From positions 8,393,501-8,457,500 of the forward strand of contig OX621258.1 of NCBI GenBank assembly GCA_951640165.1: a stretch of DNA of 64,000 bases, read 5' to 3'. The notes below the pieces were generated by a model that saw only the letters and a list, made by a program, of their open reading frames with translations, did no database searches and was not told where the DNA came from. The position numbers were made by a program, and so were the translations under genes. Every line of letters starts with the position of its first letter. Positions within the stretch are counted from its first letter, which is position 1. Shown one piece after another: positions 52,009 to 61,796 of this stretch. Source of the stretch: Pseudoips prasinana (Eukaryota > Arthropoda > Insecta > Lepidoptera > Nolidae).

Positions 52009-52373
52009 TGTTATGATTTCCAAATAATTGGTAACATTTTTGGTGATTTGTTAACTTAAAAATGTATGATTTAGCTTTGTATTTAATTTAATATTTATTA
52101 AAAGGATATAATCTGCCTAAAAGAGGTGAATGAGCGGAATGGCCGATGCATTCAGTTTATTCCCGTTCATAACATTCAGCATGGTCGGCTAGTTCGGCAG
52201 TTCTTAGCGAGCGCTCGAACCGAAGGTTGTTAACAAGTTTTGTATATTGTTTGTATCTTGCATTATATACTACAGAAGTGATTTAATTTAGTTAAAGTTT
52301 GCTAAGTGTTGTAATGGTGCAATCCTGATGAGTTGAATAAACGTATATGGTTGCTGATTAACGTGTTTTCTTA
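52009..52373 (+). mobile_element. candidate solo LTR with 5-bp TSD
   Basis: Starts TGTTATGATTTCC, flanked by TCACA on both sides (52004-52008 and 52374-52378). It contains an arthropod-type initiator string GCATTCAGTTTATTCC, the block TCTTAGCGAGCGCTCGAACC, and AATAAA near 52337, an order expected of an LTR's U3-R-U5. Ends TTCTTA rather than the usual CA, so the right border is uncertain. No internal retroelement genes adjoin. Confidence 0.4.
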
Positions 52374-52384
52374 TCACACACGAT

Positions 52385-52970
52385 CAAATTATTTAAATCC
52401 TTTTTTGTATTTCCAAGTCGAAACGGTAACCCTGCAAAGCTTAACAAACACGTAACATTCAATGGAACCCGTTAACCCTTAAAAGCGAGCGGTACAATTT
52501 CACCCAAATCACATGATCACGACTAAGCCTTTTATATAACATTTTTGACAGCCGCCAGGAAACGGCTGACAACGGCATCGTATCCAAATTGACAGATTAG
52601 AAGGATTAATGTTGACTACTCCGAATAGTGCTACTTGGGACTTGTCTTTGGGAGATAACTATTTTTGTAAGTTTTTTTCATCAGTGATACTTATGAGAAT
52701 GTCGGTAAGGAGCTTTTATTTCTCATGTTATTGACATTTTAACTTCGTTATGTGTCTGGGAAAAAGTTTGTTAAGAGTATCAATTAATCAATTGATATTT
52801 GTTGAGAGACAATGGAGAAGAATTATTTTAGAGTAGGGTGAAAAACCCGTCAGACGTTAGATATCAAAAATATCAAAAGATTACATACCTACTGGTATAG
52901 GTGCCTTGTTATATTGGTTGATTGATTTTGGTGTCGTTTGTAAAGAACCCCTCTTTACAAACATATAATT
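52385..52970. other. unassigned
   Basis: AT-rich; no exon or shared repeat found. Confidence 0.35.
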
Positions 52971-52977
52971 CATGGGC

Positions 52978-53115
52978 ACAAAGTACAGACACCAGCACAT
53001 CAAGCTACCCCAATCTGTCAAATTTCCCCAATTGAAAGTGAACCTTATGTTTTTGTGATAAAGTTGTAACTCTATAAAAGAAATTTGATAGATTGGGATA
53101 GCTGGATGTGCTGGC
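52978..53115. mobile_element. MITE-P, copy in cluster
   Basis: ACACCAGCACATCAAGCTAC to GATAGCTGGATGTGCTGGC, centre GAAAGTGAACCTTATGTTTT. Confidence 0.85.
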
Positions 53116-53117
53116 CA

Positions 53118-53165
53118 TGTGACGCCAGCACATCCAGCTATCCCAATCTATCAAATTTCTTTTAT
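53118..53165. repeat. MITE-P left arm only
   Basis: GACGCCAGCACATCCAGCTA to AAATTTCTTTTATA, then LINE sequence replaces the rest. Confidence 0.8.
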
Positions 53166-53300
53166 AATAGTTGTTATAATAGTCTCAAATACAATTGTGA
53201 TAAGAGTGAGCTTCTCATATTTAGAGCTGGTAAGAAATATGATCCTACTGAGGTACCTAAAATATTATTAAAAGGCTCGCCCATTAAGCGAGTTAGTTAG
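53166..53300 (+). pseudogene. jockey-like LINE RT scrap
   Basis: One frame reads NCDKSELLIFRAGKKYDPTE and VPKILLKGSPIKRVS before a stop. This is the region after the RT catalytic box where jockey-type LINEs have K(T/S)E..(V/I)FR. About 130 bases, wedged between MITE-P sequences. Confidence 0.65.
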
Positions 53301-53304
53301 GCAA

Positions 53305-53452
53305 AATACAGACGCCAGCACATCCAGCTACCCCAATCTGTCGAATTTCTTTTATAGATTTTCAACTTTATCACAAAAGCATAAGGTTCACTTTCAATTG
53401 GGGAAATTTTACAGATTGGGGTAGCTTGATGTGCTGACGTCTGTACATCCAG
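53305..53452. mobile_element. MITE-P, complete
   Basis: CAGACGCCAGCACATCCAGC to GCTTGATGTGCTGACGTCTG, with TA at both outer ends. Consensus-like centre. Confidence 0.88.
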
Positions 53453-53469
53453 AGTTAGCAAAACTATAT

Positions 53470-53565
53470 ATTTGTCACACAAATAGATGTTCTGCACGAG
53501 AGAATCGAGCCCGGGGCACGAAGTGGCGAGGCAACTTACTATCTTACTTTTAACGTGCAGAATTT
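53470..53565 (-). repeat. SINE-C head, antisense, decayed
   Basis: GTTCTGCACGAGAGAATCGAGCCCGG and GAAGTGGCGAGGCAACTTAC. Confidence 0.5.
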
Positions 53566-53714
53566 ATAATTTACATTTAGTTGGTAGGTTATTGATCATA
53601 TATACCTAAGACTTATTTTTTATATTCTATATTGATGTGGATGAACATTTGAATGCTTTTTAGGTAGAGTATAGAGTTCTATTATCATATTGTTGTACAT
53701 CTATATATATATAT

Positions 53715-53880
53715 ATTGACAATATGTAGTAAAAATATTAGAAAACTTAAACTAGATAATTAAACATAATCTCTTGACAATAACTTGATACTAAATATCA
53801 ATATTATAATAAAATGAATTTTATAAATGTTTTCATACAATGTGTACCTAAATATCGATTAAATAAATGATTATGATTAA
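53715..53880 (+). repeat. LINE-N 3' UTR, partial
   Basis: TTGACAATATGTAGTAAAAAT, TAATCTCTTGACAATAACTT and GTTTTCATACAATGTGTACC are shared with 54700 and 58313. Confidence 0.7.
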
Positions 53881-53886
53881 GTAACC

Positions 53887-54128
53887 CATGCTGTGTGGTG
53901 ACGGCGGCTAATTTCAGAATATTATCACCCCATCTCATCCCATGGGGTGTGTAGAATAACTGAGGGAATATCTACGTAGTAGTAGTATCTTGCTTCTGAA
54001 TACTATGACTATCTGCGAGCGTCAATCCGTCTGCCAAGCATGGCGAATATGACATATCGCCCCAAGATGAATCTAGGGGAAAGTTTGTCCAGCAGTGGAC
54101 TTCTTTCAGCTGGAATGATGATGAACCC
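53887..54128 (+). repeat. LINE-J 3' end, sense
   Basis: GTGTGGTGACGGCGGCTAAT, CACCCCATCTCATCCCATGG, GTCCAGCAGTGGACTTC and a GATGATGA tail. Confidence 0.7.
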
Positions 54129-54160
54129 CCGCCAGAGAACACTCTCTTTTGGGGTACTTA

Positions 54161-54385
54161 CTTATCGTATGGGCAGTGGTTACCCTAGTGTCAGAAGCCC
54201 AAGCCGCCCAGTAGGCCTTCGACAGGGCTTAACGACTGTTGTCTAATGACTACAATCGGGACCCTGCCCTCCGAAGCATGGTGGCGGTCAGAAATTAAAC
54301 CACTTTGGTGTTCACCCATCTATGGACTGACCGCGAGCCTACTTAACCTCGCCGATCGCTTACAGACCGGTGAGTGCACAGGCTA
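54161..54385 (-). mobile_element. 5S rRNA-derived SINE, antisense
   Basis: TATGGGCAGTGGTTACCCTA to TCTATGGACTGACCGCGAGC and TCGCCGATCGCTTACAGACC. Internal deletions after ACAATCGGGACC. Confidence 0.8.
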
Positions 54386-54504
54386 ATGGCACTTTCTAAT
54401 GTTAGGATGCATGAAAGAGATGGCTTTAAGGAAAGTTTTGTGGAACTTATGATCTATTTTACACGCGAATACGCGTGATCGCAAGGAAAACGTGTTTATT
54501 TTTA

Positions 54505-54695
54505 TCAAAGGGCGACAAGCGAGCACGTTGGTCACCTGATGGTAAGTCACCGCCGCCTATGAACACTCGCAACACCAGAGCTGTCGCGGGTGGTTGCCGG
54601 CCTGTAAAAGTCAGCAAACAAGTGTTGCTGACCCTTCCCCCCACCCCAATGAGCTCTGGCGACCTAGCTCAGACTCGGAAACACAAAATTAAAAT
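54505..54695 (+). repeat. repeat E, 5' part
   Basis: CGACAAGCGAGCACGTTGGTCACCTGATGG, CAGCAAACAAGTGTTGCTGA and CAGACTCGGAAACACAAAAT. Confidence 0.72.
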
Positions 54696-54699
54696 TATT

Positions 54700-54985
54700 A
54701 GATATCAGACAATATGTAGTAAAAATATAGCTAAAACTATAAATTTTGATAATTAAACTTAAACACAATCTCTTTGACAATAACTTAATACAAGCTAGCT
54801 AAATATCATTGCTATTATAAAATAAATATCATAAATGTTTTCATAAAATCAATACAATGTGTATCTATGTAACTAGAAATAATAACGTATACAACTATAT
54901 TACTACAAATATGTTCTGACTATTTACAAGCGCTTTTTTAAAGTCTACGTGAATAAAAACCTTTTTTATTTATTTATTATTTATT
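54700..54985 (+). repeat. LINE-N 3' UTR with polyadenylation signal
   Basis: GACAATATGTAGTAAAAATA ... CTACAAATATGTTCTGACTA ... AAGTCTACGTGAATAAAAACC and a T/A-rich tail. AATAAA sits near the end, so plus is sense. Confidence 0.75.
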
Positions 54986-54989
54986 TTAT

Positions 54990-55635
54990 TATTGTTATTA
55001 TTAAGGAGTGTTCGTATACTACCTCCTGTATTCAATACTCTAAGGTTCTTGGCATCGGTATGAAACACAAATGACTTTTGTTTTTCGTTTAAGTCTTTTA
55101 TGTACAAACTTTTAAGAGTTTATCTCAATTTTCAATTCCTCTTTATGTGGTCGTCTGAAGTTTTATGGCAACGTATAAAATCGTAGGAGCATGTAAAATT
55201 GGTATGTTTGTTTTTACAACAAATGTTCTTAGTTTTGTCAAAGTTCCTACTAGAGATCCGGTTGTGTATTGTTGGTATAATTCATTACTTATTTTTTTGC
55301 TTCGTGAAATAGAGTTTCTATTTATCGTTTGGGGGTTTTAAGAGCTTCTTCTCAAATACTGTATCTTATGAGAACAGCGAGTAATTTTTGTATGAGTTAA
55401 CTAATGACGAGGAAAAACGGACGCGTGTGAATGATGCCACATGTTTTTTGCAAGCTTGACCATCAGGTAATTCGTTTGCTGTTTATAGAATTACTGGTTT
55501 AATTTAAGTTTATTATTCAAAAGAATATGATTCAATTATATGAAAACCAAAGGTAATTTAAATTAAGTCGGACGGTTGAATGACGTAAGTAATCCATTTT
55601 AACTTAAAATTAATTTATTGAAACTGTTAATGTTC
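54990..55635. other. unassigned AT-rich DNA
   Basis: No shared repeat or exon. Confidence 0.35.
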
Positions 55636-55638
55636 TTA

Positions 55639-55820
55639 TCACTTCAATATTATAAAGGCGAAAGTTTCTGAATGTGTATGTTTTTTACTCTTTCACGCAA
55701 AAATACTGGACAGATTTTGATAACACTTCGTAGTACTCGTAATATAGCTTATATATTCGAATAACACATAGGCTATAATTTATACAGTTTAACGCGGGTA
55801 AAACCGCGGGGCACAGCTGG
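55639..55820 (+). mobile_element. Lep1-like Helitron, complete
   Basis: 5' TCACTTCAATATTATAAAGG with A before it; 3' ACCGCGGGGCACAGCTGG followed by T. CTGG instead of CTAG still fits the CTRR rule. 182 bases. Confidence 0.85.
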
Positions 55821-55849
55821 TAATATATAATTGAGAGCCAAAATAATTA

Positions 55850-56165
55850 CATACATACATACATACATAGACTCACGCATGTTTCCCAGAGGGGTAGGCA
55901 GAGACAACGGACTTCCATTTGTCACGATCCTTGCATACCTCTTTCGCTTCGTTTACTGACATAATATTCTTCATACATGCTCGCCGGTTTAGGGTACTTC
56001 TGACCTGACCTTTCTTAAGTACGTCTCCGATTTGATCAGAGAATGTTCTACGAGGTCTTCCCCTTCCGGTTGTACCATTCACACAGGCCAGGTATACTTC
56101 TTTTGTCAATCTTCTTTCATTCATCCTTTCTAAATGGCCAAACCATCTCAGCATACCTTTTTCAA
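55850..56165 (-). mobile_element. LINE-G 3' end, best open copy
   Basis: Inverted (ATGT)n tail at 55850-55868. The minus strand is open for 93 codons (56154-55873) with [20 protein letters not shown] and [20 protein letters not shown], and ends in SAYPSGKHA. 5'-truncated before the RT domain. Confidence 0.85.
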
Positions 56166-56389
56166 TCCAAAATAATTATTTTTAAGTATATGGATTATCG
56201 AAGTGATTCAAATTCTGTCCCTTTTAAATCATGGAGTATATAATTAAAATAACAGCACGACTCGGGTCGTGGCACTGATTAATTATGCACTGCATATTGT
56301 GCCATAGTCAAGTTACAAGCTTATTTTGTGTATCGATTGGAATGGCCAATAACATAGACCTATCAAATATTTGTATTCTGGGTGTTCAC

Positions 56390-56520
56390 CCGCGAAGACG
56401 AGGTCCTGGGTTCAAATTCCGAGTCGGGCCAAAAGTGATTTTGGGACCTTTCTGTAAAAAGAAAAATTCTCAGCATCGGTCCTGTACTTGACCTCTTTCC
56501 GGTCCGATACTGACACGACG
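56390..56520 (+). repeat. SINE-D fragment, sense
   Basis: GAGGTCCTGGGTTCAAATTCC, GGGCCAAAAGTGATTTTGGG and CTTGACCTCTTTCCGGTCC. Confidence 0.7.
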
Positions 56521-56551
56521 TTTTCCTTCACCGTTTTAATAATAATAATAT

Positions 56552-56828
56552 CCTGGGACATTGTTTTCACACAGCCATCTGATCACAAACTAAGCAGAGC
56601 TTGTACTATGGAAACCAGATAACTGATATACTACATCTATATATGTATGTATGTATACATCTATATATGATATACAACTTTTCTTTTCTCAATACATACT
56701 TCTGTATATAGATAATTACAACCAGACTCAGGACAAACAGACATGTTCACGCACACCAATATCGGGGTGGTAATCGAACCCACGACTTCCGAAGTGATAA
56801 GCAAGCCCACTACGCCAACAGGCCCGTC
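56552..56828 (-). mobile_element. SINE-B, antisense, AT expansion
   Basis: CACAGCCATCTGATCACAAAC to GGTGGTAATCGAACCCACG; a (TATGTA)n expansion at about 56636-56665. Confidence 0.85.
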
Positions 56829-56884
56829 GAATGCGAGATAATTAATTTCTAATACGTGATATCATCTCGAACCCCCTGTCCAAA

Positions 56885-57132
56885 CTGGCCTGTTGCGTGG
56901 TTGGTAGATACGCTGCCTTTCACGCCGCAGGTCGTGGGTTCGATTCCCACCCGGGACAGATATTTATGTGCGTGAACATGTCTGTTTCTCCTGAGTCTGG
57001 GTGTCAATTATCTAAATAAGTTTATATTTACTGAAAAAAATAATGTAATATATCGGTTATCTGGTTTCCATAGTACAAGCTCTGCTTAGTTTGGATCAGA
57101 TGGCCGTGTGTGAATAATGTTCCAGGGTATTA
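56885..57132 (+). mobile_element. SINE-B, sense
   Basis: CTGGCCTGTTGCGTGGTTGG head, perfect B box GGGTTCGATTCCCACCC at about 56936. Tail-to-tail arrangement aside, it forms a large inverted pair with the copy before it. Confidence 0.88.
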
Positions 57133-57134
57133 TT

Positions 57135-58120
57135 ATAAAGGTCTAATTATAGAAAAATAAAAAGTGAGATAACCTACTCGACTTTTTTAAATTTATATTT
57201 CTACTACATAACGGCACTAGCAAAAGTGGCCTCAAAGCCGACAAAAACCAACTTGCACTTGGCATATTATTTTCATTAGCAATTTAATTTATTCAGTCAA
57301 AGCAAAAATGGCATTCAAGCTTTTACTAAATAATTTAAATAGCTCTTTAATTATTTATTTTATTAAAATACCAGTCTCATAGTTTTCTAATGGAAAATAT
57401 TTTAAAGCAATGATCTCTATTCCATCGTTAAGTGATCTGTACACAAGGTTAATGTAAGCACCCTTTGAAGTCGGTAAAGTCAGTAAAAATGTCTCGGTAA
57501 CATGTAACTATAAATAAAAGGGATATAACGTTCAAAGCTATGGCTATTAAACGGGGCATTATCTAAGTAAATGACCCGTGTTTCCATTGCAACACGCGGT
57601 ACGATAATTTTTGAGACTAAAATCTCGTATGAATATGGTATTGTGTGTTCTAATTTCAAATTCGCTCGCCCTAGGATTCTAAACAAGGTCATAATCTCCA
57701 TACAATTTTATTGCAAATACTATTTTTTTACGGCATAGTTGATAACTATTTATTTGCAATATATTTATCATGTTTTTCTTGATAAAAATATACTAATATA
57801 CAACCAGAACTTACATACTTAAATAAATAAAAAACTGAATTTAAATCATCGACTGCGGGCAAGGTGCCCATAAAGCTGGCAACAATACCCCGTTAAATAG
57901 CGAAGCCAAATACCAAATAATATCAAAAATAAATGAGTATGGACACCTATCCGTAATAATTATATAACAAATAATTATTACGGATATGAATAATGTTATT
58001 GTTTCGAAGTTTTTCTTTTGTATACCTAAATATAATCTAAAATAATAAGCATTCAGACGAGCATATATTGTGTTTGCCTACTAAATAATTACCCTAATCG
58101 AACCAAATCCCGTGTTCATG
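57135..58120. other. unassigned; one hairpin
   Basis: CCGTAATAATTA at 57951 pairs with TAATTATTACGG at about 57972-57983. No exon or shared repeat. Confidence 0.4.
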
Positions 58121-58124
58121 ACCG

Positions 58125-58255
58125 CTTGAGTATGTTTCGCCGGACCGTCTCAACTGGGTCGTGTTGAAACCGGTAGTAGATGAACCCACTGAGTTTGTTT
58201 CGCTGGGTCTTCTCAGTTGGGGCGCATTGGATCCGGTGGTAGCATTAAAGCGCGA
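58125..58255 (+). repeat. two ~65-bp diverged tandem units
   Basis: TGAGTATGTTTCGCCGGACC...CAACTGGGTCG...CCGGTAGTAG and TGAGTTTGTTTCGCTGGGTC...CAGTTGGGGCG...CCGGTGGTAG. Possibly part of an unrecognised transposon. Confidence 0.65.
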
Positions 58256-58312
58256 CCGTCGTTATTAACACAAGGTCCGTCATAATAATAATACCTTTAA
58301 TATAGACAGAAC

Positions 58313-58578
58313 CATTGACAATATGTAGTAAAAATATTAAACTTAAACTAGATAATTAAACATAATCTCTTGACAATAACTTGATACGAGCTAGCTAAAT
58401 ATCATTTCGGTAATAAAATAAATTTTATAAATGTTTTCATACAAGATGTACCTAAATATCTATGTTACTAGAAATAATATCTAATGTATACAACTATATT
58501 ACTACAAACATGTTCTGACTATTTACAAGCGCTTTTTTAAAGTCTACGTGAATAAAAACCTTTTTTATTTTATTTTAT
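58313..58578 (+). repeat. LINE-N 3' UTR with polyadenylation signal
   Basis: Near-identical organisation to 54700-54985, ending GTGAATAAAAACC and a TTTTATTTTA tail. Confidence 0.77.
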
Positions 58579-58876
58579 TTTACAATAAAACTGTATGGAA
58601 ATTATTTGACCATAATTATTTTGAATCCCAAGGGGAGTGAATTTGACGTTGGACAACATTATTAATACGATATCGGGATATAGGTACGCGGGAATTAATA
58701 ATACGTAATGATAATACTGGTTGGTATACCAATGCGGCTGGTTGGCGTGGATGGTAGATACTTGCCTTTCACGCCGCAAGTCGTGGGTTCGATTCCCACC
58801 CAAGACAGATATTTCTGTACATGAACATGTCTGTTTTCCATTAATCTGGGTATCATTCTCAAAGAAAATTAGTATA

Positions 58877-59115
58877 TCCCACTAACATTATAAACGCGAA
58901 AGTTTGTAAGTACACAGTAAAAACTACTGAATTGATCTTAATAAAACTTTACATTAATATAGCTTATACATCAGATTAACACATGTCATAGGCTACAAAT
59001 TATAAAGATATCGTATAAATTGTCCAAATTATGACGATAAGTGTCAAGTAAATAGATAAAAATCTACCATCTGCCAGTTATTCCGGCGTGCACTGCCAAA
59101 ACGGCTAGAGACACA
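58877..59115 (+). repeat. Lep1-like Helitron, 3' end lost
   Basis: TCCCACTAACATTATAAACG start; CTTTACATTAATATAGCTTA and GTCATAGGCTACAAATTAT body. Confidence 0.65.
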
Positions 59116-59214
59116 TCCTACTAATATTATAAATTCGAAAATTTATGAATGTATGTTGTTACCCTTGTACGCTAAAACTACTTTAAAGCGGGTGAAACCG
59201 CGGGGCACAGCTAG
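59116..59214 (+). mobile_element. minimal Lep1-like Helitron, 99 bp
   Basis: TCCTACTAATATTATAAATTCG to AACCGCGGGGCACAGCTAG, A before and T after. Among the shortest possible Helitron forms, just the two termini. Confidence 0.85.
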
Positions 59215-59305
59215 TGTGATATATCAGTTACCTGGTTTCCATAGCACAAGCTTGACTTAGTTTGGGATCAGATGGCCGTGTGTGAATAATATCGCAGGAT
59301 ATCAT

Positions 59306-59745
59306 TTTAAGTTAACGTCTGATCCGATTTTGATCAAGTACTTTTGCCGTTGTCTGTACTGTTTCAAGCGTCTACGGAAACCTTATTTCAATAGGTGGGT
59401 TGTATGCTTATTTTTCTACATAAGCTCTATCTTTATTCTCATATACGCCCTACAATGGAAACGCACCAATTCTAAAACAACTAAGCGCTCGAGTAAGCAT
59501 GAAATGCTGCGGCGTTTTTGATGCAACAACGAGGCCAATGCAGGATTATGATATAAGCATTATAAGCTGATCGTGTAAGCATATGATTTGATGGTATGCG
59601 GTTGAAATTACAACGCGCTTTGTGGCTAGAGATATATGGGTAGTTATCGTTCGGTAATGAAACATCTTCTTTAGTATGCTGAGTAGTAAACATTTAATGA
59701 CTTACAGAGTTACAGAAGTCATAAATTCAAGTACTTACTTACTTT
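59306..59745. other. unassigned
   Basis: Contains a 79-codon plus frame (59282-59521) that starts in a SINE tail and has no recognised domain; unlikely to be a gene. Confidence 0.35.
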
Positions 59746-59747
59746 TT

Positions 59748-59892
59748 TTTATATATCAGAGGGCGACAAACGAGTAAGTGGGGCACTGATGGTAAGTGAT
59801 CACCGCCGCCCATGGACAATCGCAACACCAAGGAGTCGCGAGTGCGTTGCCGGCCTTTAAGAGTCAGCAAACAAGTGTTGCTGACCCCCCCT
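59748..59892 (+). repeat. repeat E, joined to a 5S-SINE
   Basis: GAGGGCGACAAACGAGTAAGTG to CAGCAAACAAGTGTTGCTGACC, then breaks directly into 5S-SINE sequence. Confidence 0.72.
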
Positions 59893-60075
59893 CTAACATG
59901 GCTTAACGACTTTTGTCTAATAACTACAACTGGGACCGACAGCTTAACGTGCCCTCCGAAGCACAGAGACGCTCAGAAATTAAACCACTTTGGTGGTCAC
60001 CCATCTATGGATTAACCGCAAGTCTAGTTGCTTAACCTCTCTGATCACTTACGAACCGGTGAGAGCATGTAGTTA
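59893..60075 (-). mobile_element. 5S rRNA-derived SINE, antisense, 3'-truncated
   Basis: Begins at CTCTAACATGGCTTAACGAC (3' part missing) and continues to CATCTATGGATTAACCGCAAG and CTCTGATCACTTACGAACCGG. Confidence 0.8.
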
Positions 60076-60236
60076 TGAGATATACTCACAAGCTTTAAGC
60101 AGAGACATACCATACTGGCCTGTTAGCCAACAAGGACCAATCAAAAAAGTACACTAATACAGTACAATACTCAAAACTAACATACAGCACAATTACAATA
60201 CAATACAACAAAACAATATTTCGACATTATCCCGTA

Positions 60237-60352
60237 CATGTACCATGCCACAGTGATACATGTACTGGCAGTCGAATCGCTGGGCGAAGGCGCTCAGGAT
60301 ACTGTTTGGGCTGACCCGCACCCTGCGCACCAGGGATGTGCACCGCTTACGC
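60237..60352 (+). pseudogene. jockey-like LINE RT scrap
   Basis: Plus frame reads WQSNRWAKALRILFGLTRTL and RTRDVHRLR, the R(A/I)LFGL block C-terminal to the RT domain (compare FIFGL at 23246-24048). About 115 bases. Confidence 0.6.
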
Positions 60353-60364
60353 ATTGTTGTATAA

Positions 60365-60545
60365 AAAATAATATTTACATACGGCCAATCTGATCCCAAA
60401 CTAAGCAGAGCTTGTACTATGGAAACCAGACAACTGATATACTACATATAATACTTTTCTTTCGTAAATACGTAGGTATGTACTTATATAGATTATTACA
60501 CCCAAACTCAGGACAAACAGACATGTTCATGCACACAAATATTCT
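60365..60545 (-). mobile_element. SINE-B, antisense, head lost
   Basis: TACGGCCAATCTGATCCCAAAC to ACATGTTCATGCACACAAATAT; the 5S-SINE begins where its head should be. Confidence 0.82.
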
Positions 60546-60547
60546 AG

Positions 60548-60788
60548 TAAATAGTCTGTAAGTGATCAGGGAGGTTAAGCATCTAGGTTCGCGGTCAGTC
60601 CATAGATGGGTGACCGCCAAAGTGGTTTTATTTCTGAGCGTCTCCGTGCTACGGAGGGCACGTTAAGCTGTCGGTCCCGGTTGTAGTCATAAGACAACAC
60701 TCGTTAAGCCATGTCAGAGGCCTACTGGGCGGCTTGAACAACTCTGACACTAGGGTAACCACTGCCCATACGATAAGAAGAAGAAGAA
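60548..60788 (+). mobile_element. 5S rRNA-derived SINE, best sense copy
   Basis: Positions 60553-60618 align with nucleotides about 28-95 of animal 5S rRNA: GTAAGTGATCAGGGAGGTTAAGC and GCGGTCAGTCCATAGATGGG-TGACCGCC match the GATCACCGAAGTTAAGC and GGTCAGTACTTGGATGGG-TGACC parts, i.e. the A box and box C of the internal pol III promoter. A unique body of about 150 bases follows (GAGCGTCTCCGTGCTACGG, TTAAGCTGTCGGTCCCGG, TGGGCGGCTTGAACAACTC), then GCCCATACGATAAG and an (AAG)n tail. This makes it a SINE3-type (5S-headed) retroposon. Confidence 0.85.
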
Positions 60789-60879
60789 AATGAGCTATCG
60801 ATATTAACTGCAATATTGCCCAGCTTGTTCTATTGTTATTGCTATTGTTGTTTCAGTTAAAAGCAATGACCCAAAACTT

Positions 60880-60965
60880 TTCCCCAAACATGACTTCTGC
60901 ACCCCCCACAGGATGAGATGGGGTGGTGATATTCAGAGCTGTTACCAAACAGTATGATGATGATG
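60880..60965 (+). repeat. LINE-J fragment with GATGAT tail
   Basis: CACCCCCCACAGGATGAGATGGGGTGGTGATATTC and ATGATGATGAT. Confidence 0.5.
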
Positions 60966-60966
60966 T

Positions 60967-61286
60967 CCTCCCACCGAATTTCGGCCACGGCGGCCAGTCT
61001 CAATGGAGACTAGCCAATTGCGCATGACATATTAAAGTGCACAAGTGTGTGCGCAAACACAGGGGCACTTTTCCATCACTCTCATGATGATGATGGGACG
61101 ACTAGCGACACGACCGGCTTTACGTGCTCTCCGAGGCACGGATGTGTAATACCGCCAACTCCCAGACTTCGGGCTGACCCTGAGAAATTTCTTTTTACGG
61201 AAAAATCCCAAAACCACTTTTTGGCCCGACCCAGGACCTCATTATTTGCGGTTGAACACGCTACCGCTAGACCAACGAAGCAGTCA
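60967..61286 (-). mobile_element. SINE-D, antisense
   Basis: CCGAATTTCGGCCACGGCGG to ACGCTACCGCTAGACCAACG. The B-box region is deleted (GACCCAGGACCTC). Confidence 0.86.
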
Positions 61287-61429
61287 TATACCAACCAAAC
61301 AGTATATTAAATGTATCATTCGACCCTCAAAACGGACCCGAACCATTTTGAGGTATTACCAAGCAAAGGGCCTACTCTATCTTAAACGATCAATGCACCT
61401 CAGCAGCCACTGTGGAAATCCTCAGCTGG

Positions 61430-61770
61430 ATCTCTACACTCAAATGCTGTTATTAGGGTTACAACAAAAAAATGTCGAAAGAATTAATTGAATTCAAACG
61501 TTACTAAACATGTGCGGTAACCCGAATTGCTCAAGCTGAATAAGCACATGTTCAACCTAAAGTTGGCCGACAGCACTATTTGCAGATTCTGCCAAGAATC
61601 AGAGGAAACTCCTTTGCATATTCTGTGCTCGTGCGGGCGGCTAATGCGTTGTAGAAGTATCCACTTAGGACAGCATATTATGCAACCGGAAGAGATACAA
61701 AAACTCACTGCACAATCAATCTGGGAGTTTTTGGAAGCTGTAGGATTGAGCAGTGAAATTTGACAAAGTC
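61430..61770 (+). pseudogene. R1/I-type LINE ORF2 C-terminus
   Basis: An open stretch from about 61527 reads LLKLNKHMFNLKLADS, then the zinc-knuckle-like ICRFCQESEETPLHILCSCG and RSIHLGQHIMQPEEIQKLTA, stopping at 61763. This C-x2-C...H-x3/4-C block follows the RNase H domain in R1/I-type LINEs. The RNase H region upstream is scrambled. Repeat E follows and splits its 3' UTR (ATCAAGGCATCAAGCCCC resumes near 62144). Confidence 0.72.
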
Positions 61771-61796
61771 AAGGAGCTCTGCTACAAAAGTTTTAT

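Larger units (their letters stand above)
58733..59305 (+). mobile_element. SINE-B split by Helitron insertion
   Basis: Head and B box (GGGTTCGATTCCCACCC, about 58784) at 58733-58876; the tail resumes at 59215 with GTGATATATCAGTTACCTGG. Confidence 0.83.

Noticed and set aside
59282..59521. 79-codon frame with hydrophobic stretch as a small membrane protein
   Set aside because: It begins inside a SINE-B tail, and no conserved feature or transcription signal is visible.
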